From an uncultured bacterium (GTDB lineage Bacteria > Bacteroidota > Bacteroidia > Bacteroidales > Bacteroidaceae), in the NCBI GenBank assembly GCA_905215655.1, contig CAJMQT010000017.1, positions 1 to 22,739 on the forward strand: DNA of 22,739 nucleotides, read 5' to 3'. This document shows, piece after piece, positions 1 to 5,187 of the stretch (position 1 is the first letter of the stretch; each line of letters begins with the position of its first letter). The notes beneath the pieces are model-generated. The model saw only the letters and a list, made by a program, of their open reading frames with translations, made no database searches and had not been told where the DNA came from. A program made the translations under genes and the position numbers.

Positions 1-9
1 GACAGCTAC

Positions 10-108
10 CAGCCCGGAGGGCTGAACCATCAGTAACCGGGTGTGGAGGAGCTTGACGACGACACGCCCGGTAATAAGCATAACACACAAAGCACCCGAA
101 GTGGTGCT
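10..108. repeat. Cluster of three small hairpins (REP-like)
   Basis: Three inverted repeats lie side by side. The first is CAGCCC-GGA-GGGCTG (10-24), a perfect 6-bp stem. The second pairs ACCGGGTGT (36-44) with ACACGCCCGGT (62-72), with a two-base bulge. The third is AGCACC (91-96) with GGTGCT (103-108). No ORF is associated. GC-rich palindrome clusters of this look are common between Bacteroidota genes and resemble REP elements, but that assignment is by appearance only. The element may also end a transcript that enters from before the window. Confidence 0.55.
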
Positions 109-300
109 ACATAAACACGTCAAACGAAAAATTCGTGCCATCCCCCTGATACTTATAATTACAGTTTTATGATTTTTCAAGCCTTGGTTGATTTTATGCA
201 ATCCAAACAACTGTATCTATGACACTTGCGAGCTTATACTTTAATTTTAGCGGACAACAATAATTCTTAATTCACATCATGGAACATTCCCTGATTTATT
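109..300. other. Gene-free AT-rich stretch
   Basis: No convincing ORF, RNA gene or promoter is visible here. The only structure seen is a short inverted repeat, ACGAA-aaa-TTCGT (124-136). The 447 bases before the first small ORF hold only this, the hairpin cluster at 10-108 and the regulatory sites at 301-383. Confidence 0.4.
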
Positions 301-314
301 TTGACCTACATCAA
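301..314. promoter_or_regulatory. FNR/CRP-like box
   Basis: TTGACCTACATCAA has symmetric TTGA/TCAA arms separated by six bases. It differs from the FNR consensus TTGAT-N4-ATCAA at one position. Its centre lies about 80 bases upstream of the start site predicted from the promoter at 353-383, a plausible activator position. The match is by eye and short palindromes occur by chance, so this is a candidate only. Confidence 0.35.
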
Positions 315-352
315 AAAAGTGGGAAAACCAATAAAAAAAATCGCAAAAGCTC

Positions 353-370
353 TTGTGTGTGCGCACACAA
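353..370. promoter_or_regulatory. Rex-like palindromic operator candidate
   Basis: TTGTGTGTGCGCACACAA is symmetric at 16 of 18 positions. Its TTGTG and CACAA ends and its 18-bp length match the layout of operators bound by the NADH-sensing repressor Rex (TTGTG-N8-CACAA). The central AA/TT of the Rex consensus are absent. It covers the -33 element and much of the spacer to the -7, where a bound repressor would block RNA polymerase. Bases 354-369 are an unbroken alternating pyrimidine-purine run, so Z-DNA potential is an alternative explanation. Confidence 0.35.
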
Positions 371-383
371 TGTATTACTTTTG
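353..383 (+). promoter_or_regulatory. Bacteroidota promoter of the small ORF unit
   Basis: The -7 element TACTTTTG (376-383) matches TAnnTTTG exactly. A TTG at 353-355 can serve as the -33 with a 20-base spacer. Transcription would start near 389, giving a leader of about 58 bases before the ATG at 448. The unit closes with a strong terminator at 550-587. Confidence 0.6.
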
Positions 384-447
384 CAGCGTGTTCGTGAGAA
401 TACAAGTTTTCATAGGTTAGTAGTTTGATAGATTTAAGGTAAAGATT

Positions 448-543
448 ATGTTATTAGATTTTGAAACTTCGATGATGTTGGGGTTGATTTTGGTAATGAC
501 GATTTTGAGCATTATATTATTGGTAAACAGCAACATCCGATAG
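448..543 (+). CDS. Putative small hydrophobic membrane peptide (31 aa)
   Basis: The ORF runs from ATG at 448 to TAG at 541-543. It encodes a short acidic N-terminus (MLLDFETS), then about 18 hydrophobic residues (roughly 9-26, LGLILVMTILSIILL in the middle), then a polar tail ending NSNIR. This is the layout of a single-pass membrane peptide. A good promoter lies upstream and a terminator begins six bases after the stop, so the unit is almost certainly transcribed. Whether the peptide is made is less sure: the initiation region has only a weak AAGG-like sequence, although this phylum rarely depends on Shine-Dalgarno pairing. I do not recognise a family. It could be a small subunit of a membrane complex, a type I toxin-like peptide, or a chance ORF in a small RNA. 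Confidence 0.45.
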   Translation: MLLDFETSMMLGLILVMTILSIILLVNSNIR

Positions 544-549
544 TTTAAG

Positions 550-587
550 GAGGACGACGTGAGAGATTCACCTCGTCCTCTTTTTTT
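550..587 (+). terminator. Rho-independent terminator after the small ORF
   Basis: GAGGACGA (550-557) pairs with TCGTCCTC (573-580). The stem continues after one mismatch with GTGA/TCAC around a five-base loop, and seven T residues follow (581-587). This is the strongest intrinsic terminator in the window. Confidence 0.85.
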
Positions 588-590
588 ATA

Positions 591-620
591 AGCCCCCTCC
601 CGACCTCCTCACAGGTCGCC
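591..620. repeat. Partial copy of the GC-rich intergenic palindrome family
   Basis: AGCCCCCTCCCGACCTCC begins exactly like the complete copies at 12026 and 12071, but the central CCCCGAGGGG palindrome is degenerate here. With the rest of 544-859 it forms a gene-free gap of about 316 bases. The gap otherwise holds two terminators (550-587 and 651-675) and the 3' trailer of the LysM gene that ends at 860. Confidence 0.6.
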
Positions 621-650
621 CCGCATGGGCGACTCTCGCGGTGTTAAAGA

Positions 651-675
651 AAAAGAGCGGAACAACCGCTCTTTT
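651..675 (-). terminator. Terminator of the LysM operon (could act both ways)
   Basis: AAAAGAGCGG (651-660) and CCGCTCTTTT (666-675) form a perfect 10-bp inverted repeat around a five-base loop. Read on the minus strand it ends in a T-rich tract. It lies about 185 bases past the stop codon at 860, so the operon transcript would carry a long 3' trailer. That trailer includes a short palindrome, GCAAACTT-t-AAGTTTGC (about 808-824). Confidence 0.7.
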
Positions 676-859
676 AGAAGTTATGCTACTTTAACTTGTG
701 CTTGCATCTGTTATCATAAAGACGCGCCCTTATCATCTTGTTCTTACCCTTGTTTCATAATGCCCTCTATTGCCGGAACAAGCCTGACAAGTTCCATTAC
801 CATAGCAAACTTTAAGTTTGCGGACGGGTCGATGAAACTCATCAGACAGATTGTTTCGA

Positions 860-1906
860 TTATCCGTGACCGCTGCCGCCGCAATACTTGCAGACGCCGC
901 TGCCGCCACACAAGGTGCATTTATGACTGTTAGCGCCCTGTCCGAAAGAGCCGTTCATCATTCCGTCGCCGTTGCACATTCCGCACTTTCCCGTTCCGGC
1001 GCAATACCATTTGCCGCTGTTGGCGTTGAGCGAAGGGCATGCCTTCTTAGAGTTGTCAACCGAACCGGAACTTGAAGATGATGAACCGCCGGAGCTTGAC
1101 GAACTGCCGTAACTGCCACTGCTTCCGGATAAATATGAACCTGACGAATAATTACTTGAAGATGACGACTGGTGCTTTGACGACTCAATGACCGCCGCGG
1201 TGCTTACCGCAGCTCCTATCGTTGCCTGCATTATGCCTGCCCACATCTCGCTGCGGCGTTCCAGCTGTTCTTCACGGTACTTACGTGCCTTGGCGAGCAA
1301 CTCTCTACAATGCTTACGACTGCTGTATTTGAGTCTCCTGTCATTTATCGCAGACTCAAAATCTTTTATCGCTGATTTCCATTTGCTGCGGTTGTACGCC
1401 GCCAAGGCACGACCATAATAAGCCTCGCCGCATTTGTTTGACTCGCTCTGATAAATTTTGATTATCTCCGTGTACGCCTTGTCCGCTTTCCTGTATTTCT
1501 TCTTATCGAGTAAATCGTCTGCGTTCTCCACACCTTTCGTATAAGCCAATGGCAAGTTTGTTTTACCAAGAGTACCACCAAGACTGCCGGAGGCGGCAGA
1601 AGCGTTTGATGCAGACTGTTTCGGGCTTGTTGCCGACGAGGCTGTCGGAGAGTTTTTCGGGGTCGGTTTGTCGGGAATTATTATCTCCATCCCTACGTAG
1701 ATGAGCTGCGCTGCATCGGGATTAAGGCGTATCAGCTCGCTCTCTGTCGTGCCGTAGCGGGCGGCTATGTCGCCCAAGGTCTCGCCCCGCTGCACCTCAT
1801 GGCGCCTGACGTTGTCGTCAGAGCATAACGGACAAGCTGCCGCCGACGCCGAGATGAGCGTCAGCAGCAGCCCCGTAAGTATTAGAAACCGTTTCATCGG
1901 TATCAT
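860..1906 (-). CDS. Exported LysM/TPR-like protein with a Cys-rich zinc-finger-like tail
   Basis: The 348-residue product starts with a signal peptide (residues 1-24). ATG codons at residues 1 and 4 are both possible starts. A LysM domain follows (36-78, beginning HEVQRGETLGDIAARYG), which should bind peptidoglycan. Residues 120-215 are helical and TPR-like (YYGRALAAYNRSKWKSAI). A hydrophobic patch lies at 221-242 and a Ser/Gly-rich linker at 246-282. The last 60 residues carry three CxxCxGxG motifs (CGMCNGDG, CTLCGGSG, CKYCGGSG) of the DnaJ zinc-finger kind. It is the last gene of the four-gene operon. Its LysM closely resembles that of the gene just upstream, so the two N-termini are probably duplicates joined to different C-terminal modules. 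A small hairpin at 1921-1935 lies in the gap before it. The cellular role is unknown. Confidence 0.85.
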   Translation of the reverse strand: MIPMKRFLILTGLLLTLISASAAACPLCSDDNVRRHEVQRGETLGDIAARYGTTESELIRLNPDAAQLIYVGMEIIIPDKPTPKNSPTASSATSPKQSASNASAASGSLGGTLGKTNLPLAYTKGVENADDLLDKKKYRKADKAYTEIIKIYQSESNKCGEAYYGRALAAYNRSKWKSAIKDFESAINDRRLKYSSRKHCRELLAKARKYREEQLERRSEMWAGIMQATIGAAVSTAAVIESSKHQSSSSSNYSSGSYLSGSSGSYGSSSSSGGSSSSSSGSVDNSKKACPSLNANSGKWYCAGTGKCGMCNGDGMMNGSFGQGANSHKCTLCGGSGVCKYCGGSGHG

Positions 1907-1966
1907 TGTTTTGCGTTTAAATCTGCATGGCAGATAATATTATTGAATAAGAGTCGGTCATGTTTT

Positions 1967-2824
1967 TCACATAGACAAACCTAATCCGACAAAGAACTCC
2001 TTACATTTCTTGGCTCCGGCATAATCTGTCAAGCCCAAGCCCAACGACAAGCACCAGCCGTAGTAACCGACGTTCATGGACAGTCCGGTTGAAAATTTGT
2101 CGTCCTTTATCTTGCTCTTTGTCTTGTTGCTGCCCGTACCTACTTCAACTTTTCCTGACACGATGTAGTCAAAATACGGTCCTGCTTCGATAGAGAAGTT
2201 ATTTTTTTTCGCTCCGACATACAACGGCAGATAAATACTATGGGTGGAGATACTGCCGTCTCCGGCGCTTTTCTTAATATCGTTAAACATACCTCTGTAT
2301 CCCAAACGTCCTGTCGCATAGACCGTTTCAGACAGCCATACCTTCGGACCGAATGCTACCTTGAAAAGGATACCGCCGCTATATGCCTTGCCCCCGTCGC
2401 CGTTGAATTCATGATAAGCCATAGTAAATTCTCCCGCACCATCGACATCTCCCAATTTATGGATGTCTTCCGCAGATTTGTCTGCCGTTGTCGTCTGCGT
2501 GCCGGTGAACGATGCAGACGTCTTGCCGGCGTTCCGGGCCGTCATCGTGGCGTCTCCCGTCTCGGCAGTGGCGTCGGTTACTGTCGTCTGAGCCGCCTTG
2601 CCGGGTATGTTAAGTTCCATTCCCACATATACAAACTGTGCCGCGTCGGGGTTGAGCTTGGCAAGTTCGTCTTTCGACACGCCGTATTTCTCGGCTATTG
2701 TGGCGAGCGTCTCTCCACGCTGAACGATGTGTTTCTGAATTGTTTGTGCCGAGAGCGGCGCCACACAGAGCATTATTGCCGCGATGAGTGCCGGCACACG
2801 GTTTCTTGATTTGTTTCTTCTCAT
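1967..2824 (-). CDS. LysM protein with C-terminal outer-membrane beta-barrel-like domain
   Basis: The 285-residue product has a signal peptide (1-26, cleavage likely after PLSA), a LysM domain (31-75, HIVQRGETLATIAEKYG) and a Thr/Ala-rich linker (77-120). A C-terminal domain (about 130-285) shows alternating hydrophobic strands with aromatic residues and glycines, as in Bacteroidota outer-membrane beta-barrels (FSIEAGPYFDYIVSG, LSMNVGYYGWCLSLGLGL). It could tie the outer membrane to peptidoglycan, much as OmpA-type proteins do with a different domain. It is the third gene of the operon: 32 bases separate it from the lipoprotein gene upstream and 60 from the LysM gene downstream. Domain calls are by eye; the barrel is the less certain one. 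Confidence 0.85.
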   Translation of the reverse strand: MRRNKSRNRVPALIAAIMLCVAPLSAQTIQKHIVQRGETLATIAEKYGVSKDELAKLNPDAAQFVYVGMELNIPGKAAQTTVTDATAETGDATMTARNAGKTSASFTGTQTTTADKSAEDIHKLGDVDGAGEFTMAYHEFNGDGGKAYSGGILFKVAFGPKVWLSETVYATGRLGYRGMFNDIKKSAGDGSISTHSIYLPLYVGAKKNNFSIEAGPYFDYIVSGKVEVGTGSNKTKSKIKDDKFSTGLSMNVGYYGWCLSLGLGLTDYAGAKKCKEFFVGLGLSM

Positions 2825-2856
2825 AATCTCAGATGTTTTATTTGTTTATATTGTTG

Positions 2857-3744
2857 TCAGTCTGTCTGTATCACGAGGAAGTTTGATATGCTCCAGAAGG
2901 CTGTCGCGTCGTTTATCCTCAGGGTGAAGTTGTGGTTGCCGGTGGTGGTCAGCGTGTATGCCGACTGCGGCACGTCGGTGAGTATGCGCGGGCGTTTTGC
3001 CGTGAAGGATATCTCGCGGAACTTGCGTATGTCTACCTTTGCAAACTTCGACTTGTCGAGGGCGGCGTCGGCGAGGAGCCTGTTCTTGCGCACCACACCC
3101 TTGCGTTTAAGGTCGCTCTTCGAGCCGATGAGCACGTAGCATTTGTTGATTATCTCGTCCTGTCGCACCAGCGCCTTTGTCTGTGCTTGCGTGCGGTTGC
3201 CCAGCTCGGCTATCTGCTTGTCTTTGTCGGCGAGTATCGTCAGTTGCGACTCTACCTGCCGGCGCAGCTGTGATATGTTGACGTCCTTTCTTGACAGCTC
3301 CGAACGCAGGTTGGCTATCTGTGCGTCTTTGTCGGCGAGCTGTCCTTTCATGTGCGCCACGAGCCTTTTCAGGTCGCTGTCTCCGCCCTTGTCGGCAAGC
3401 AGTCCTTCGAGCCGGCGTATCTTGTCTTTCTGATGTTTGAGCACCTGTTCGTAGCGTTCAAGATTGTGCAGGACGTCGCTGCGGCTCACCATCACCTCGT
3501 TCGACTTGTTCGTAAAGAGCATTCCCTCTTCCATCGCTATCGAGTCGAGGGCGCCGTTGAGCGCAGTTATCATTCCGTCAACCTCGGAGATGCGCTGCTG
3601 CTGTGCCTCGCACGCCTTTTTCAGCGAGTCTCTCTCTTCGACGATGCTTATCACTTTGCCGTCGTTGCCGCATCCGCTGATTGTCAGTACCATCAGTATC
3701 AGTGCCGCCACGACGTTTGTTGTAACTCTGTTATGTGTGTTCAT
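2857..3744 (-). CDS. Coiled-coil lipoprotein, possibly Cbp1-like
   Basis: I chose the ATG at 3744, giving 295 residues. It begins a lipoprotein signal (MNTHNRV..., lipobox ISGC with Cys25), whereas an upstream ATG at 3819 would bury that signal and overlap the preceding gene. After the lipid-anchored Cys comes a long Lys/Glu/Gln-rich coiled coil (about 35-195) with repeated LADKD words. A small globular C-terminus follows (about 200-295, with VLIGSKSDLKRKGVV and ATAFWSISNFLVI). This layout recalls the Cbp1 family, annotated in Bacteroidota as collagen-binding adhesins; that match is from memory and tentative. It is the second gene of the LysM operon and likely sits on the inner face of the outer membrane or on the surface. 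Confidence 0.8.
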   Translation of the reverse strand: MNTHNRVTTNVVAALILMVLTISGCGNDGKVISIVEERDSLKKACEAQQQRISEVDGMITALNGALDSIAMEEGMLFTNKSNEVMVSRSDVLHNLERYEQVLKHQKDKIRRLEGLLADKGGDSDLKRLVAHMKGQLADKDAQIANLRSELSRKDVNISQLRRQVESQLTILADKDKQIAELGNRTQAQTKALVRQDEIINKCYVLIGSKSDLKRKGVVRKNRLLADAALDKSKFAKVDIRKFREISFTAKRPRILTDVPQSAYTLTTTGNHNFTLRINDATAFWSISNFLVIQTD

Positions 3745-3805
3745 GATTTTTAAAGGTGATAATTTTGAAAAGATGGTAATATCCGGATTTTCGTCGCCCT
3801 GCGCC

Positions 3806-4537
3806 CTACTGCTTGTCATTCTCCGGCTTTACGTAGAGCATCAGTTGCATTCCCGCTTGCAGGCGTGTTGTCGGTTTAAGGTTTTTGGGCAGGTCGTTCC
3901 ATTCTATTATGTCGGCGGCTTTCAGTCCGTAGCGTTTGGATATAATGGCGAGCGTCTCGTTCTTCTTCACGTTATGGAACACAACCTTTTTCTCCGACTC
4001 CTCATCTGCCTCCTCTGCCGCCGTGTTCTCTTCCGTCTGCGCCACAGCCTCCGGCTTTTTCACGGTGATGTCTGTTATCATATCTTTTATGCCGTCGCGG
4101 TATTTTATCATGAAGACCTCCTCCTTAGCGATGGTCTCGAAAGGCACGAAGAGCTTCTTGCTGGGCTTGCGTTCCTGATATTTTATGACTTCTTCGAGCA
4201 CCTGCAAGTTATAAACCGGTATCTCCTTGCCGCTCACGAGATATATGATGTCCTGTTCGCCGGCTATTTTCTGGTTTTCGCCCGATATACGTTTGCCCTC
4301 GGTGGTGATGTAGACGTTGCCGCGCTCTTTGAAATGTATCATGTAAACTTCCTGCGAACGGACGCTTATGTCACGCGCGTTTTTCTTGGTGGACGCTTTA
4401 TACACGATGTTTTTATCACCCACCTGAATAACCTTTCCGCTTGCCTCGCTTCCGTCGCGGAATATTATAATGTCGTTCTGAGCCAGCGTCACGACAGACG
4501 CACAAAAAGAAAAAATAATCGTAAGAAACGCTTTCAT
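3806..4537 (-). CDS. Exported protein with two repeated beta domains and a C-terminal LysM
   Basis: This is the first gene of the operon (243 residues). A signal peptide (1-19, TLAQ) precedes two copies of a small Bacteroidota domain: residues about 21-90, starting NDIIIFRDGSEASGKVIQVG and ending near VYMIHFKERG, and about 95-150, starting QDIIYLVSGKEIPVY and ending near VFMIKYRDG. An acidic Ala/Glu linker (165-183) leads to a LysM domain (185-236, HNVKKNETLAIISKRYG). Its LysM is at the C-terminus and is more divergent than those of the two other LysM genes, so it is not a recent copy of them. The role is unknown; binding to peptidoglycan is inferred from LysM. Confidence 0.85.
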   Translation of the reverse strand: MKAFLTIIFSFCASVVTLAQNDIIIFRDGSEASGKVIQVGDKNIVYKASTKKNARDISVRSQEVYMIHFKERGNVYITTEGKRISGENQKIAGEQDIIYLVSGKEIPVYNLQVLEEVIKYQERKPSKKLFVPFETIAKEEVFMIKYRDGIKDMITDITVKKPEAVAQTEENTAAEEADEESEKKVVFHNVKKNETLAIISKRYGLKAADIIEWNDLPKNLKPTTRLQAGMQLMLYVKPENDKQ

Positions 4538-4579
4538 TCCCTTTATAAAATTATATTATTACTTGGTTTTTAAATAAAT

Positions 4580-4603
4580 GTGCAGCTAATCTTATGCAAA
4601 GAT
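4580..4603 (-). repeat. Truncated copy of the promoter cassette
   Basis: These 24 bases are identical to bases 4646-4669 of the complete cassette. The -7 element is altered (AATCTTTG on the minus strand instead of TATCTTTG), and the CTCGG word and hairpin are missing. It lies in the leader of the LysM operon, 43 bases before the first gene, and is probably inactive as a promoter. Confidence 0.75.
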
Positions 4604-4621
4604 TATGCAAACGAGAGGAAA

Positions 4622-4670
4622 GAAAGCTTGCTTTCTATTTCCCGAGTGCAGCTAATCTTATGCAAAGATA
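4622..4670 (-). promoter_or_regulatory. Promoter cassette, probable promoter of the LysM operon
   Basis: On the minus strand the order is TATCTTTG (4670-4663, an exact TAnnTTTG), then AAGATTAGCTGCACTCGG, six bases, and the hairpin GAAAG-CAAG-CTTTC (4635-4622). At the -33 position there is only TTTT, so that element is weak. Transcription would start around 4655 and the leader would be about 120 bases, running through the truncated copy at 4580-4603. Of the 29 bases at 4642-4670, 26 match the cassette at 5079-5107 in opposite orientation. Confidence 0.6.
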
Positions 4671-4807
4671 AGTTAAAAAGCCGTGCCTTTAAAACGACGA
4701 GGAAGAACCTCGGGAACAAGAGGGAGAAAGTGTCGGATGAAAGAATTATATTTGTTGTCAAGAGGGAGATAATTCAATGAAAACCAAATGATTACACATC
4801 CCTTTCC
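4671..4807. other. Intergenic stretch without a recognised feature
   Basis: Only a short inverted repeat, CGAGG-aagaa-CCTCG (4699-4713), is visible. The whole gene-free interval 4538-5187 (650 bases) contains two oppositely directed promoter cassettes, this stretch, the repeat array at 4808-4888 and the hairpin at 4988-5039. Confidence 0.4.
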
Positions 4808-4888
4808 AAAAGGCGGTCTTTTGGCGTGTAAAAGACCGCCTTTTACACGCTAAAAGCTTACCTTTTACAATGCGAAAGCTTGCCTTTT
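4808..4888. repeat. 22-bp-period palindromic array, copy A
   Basis: Four 15-base units start at 4808, 4830, 4852 and 4874, each separated by seven bases, so the period is exactly 22. The units are AAAAGGCGGTCTTTT, AAAAGACCGCCTTTT, AAAAGCTTACCTTTT and GAAAGCTTGCCTTTT. Units 1 and 2 are perfect reverse complements and can form a 15-bp hairpin. The spacers are variants of GGCGTGT or its complement. The array lies between the divergent LysM operon and LytTR regulator genes. Related arrays are at 14619-14699 and 22498-22578. Confidence 0.9.
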
Positions 4889-4987
4889 GGAAAACAAGGG
4901 AAAATCTGATTGCTGATTAGGGGTAAAAAACGACCGGACTGTCTCTTCTTCCGAAAATCGTATTTAAAACGGATTTCCGTGTGACAT

Positions 4988-5039
4988 CAGGACGTTTCAT
5001 GTGCTTGAAAGGTGTTTTGACACCGCCGGAAACGTCCTG
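4988..5039. repeat. Nested stem-loop upstream of the LytTR gene promoter
   Basis: CAGGACGTTTC (4988-4998) and GAAACGTCCTG (5029-5039) form a perfect 11-bp inverted repeat. Inside it, GGTGT-TTTG-ACACC (5011-5024) forms a second hairpin. The element ends 17 bases before the -33 of the next promoter, so it is not in that transcript. It could be a binding site, the tail of an unseen transcript or a repeat remnant. Confidence 0.6.
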
Positions 5040-5055
5040 TCGCCACGCCCGAAAA

Positions 5056-5127
5056 TTGTAAAGGAATTTTATTTTTATTATCTTTGTATAAGATAAACTG
5101 CACTCGGCAATTTGAAAGTAAACTTTC
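5056..5127 (+). promoter_or_regulatory. Promoter cassette driving the LytTR regulator gene
   Basis: TTG (5056-5058) lies 20 bases upstream of TATCTTTG (5079-5086), a good -33/-7 pair. The start-of-transcript sequence AAGATAAACTGCACTCGG (about 5090-5107) follows, then six bases, then the hairpin GAAAG-TAAA-CTTTC (5114-5127). The hairpin's closing pair is T-A where the cassette at 4622-4670 has C-G, so pairing is kept. The leader to the ATG at 5188 is about 95 bases. Confidence 0.7.
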
Positions 5128-5187
5128 ATTGCGCTCATTTGCATTATCTGTTCAAGACTCTTAAATCAATCGAAGAAGCACATCAAA

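Noticed and set aside
3745..3819. Longer N-terminus for the coiled-coil lipoprotein
   Set aside because: It would place 25 residues before the lipoprotein signal and overlap the upstream gene.
3464..4573. 369-codon plus-strand ORF across the first two genes of the LysM operon
   Set aside because: It is antisense to two genes with signal peptides and recognisable domains and has no family resemblance.
4747..4754. Plus-strand TATATTTG as a promoter
   Set aside because: No -33 element at 19-21 bases and no gene or structured RNA follows before the array at 4808.
4580..4780. 66-codon plus-strand ORF over the promoter repeats
   Set aside because: It runs through the repeated cassette on the antisense strand and its composition reflects the repeat; no promoter or family signal.
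4808..4888. CRISPR-like array
   Set aside because: Repeats are 15 bases and partly palindromic, spacers are seven bases and themselves conserved, each array has only four units, and no cas gene is present.
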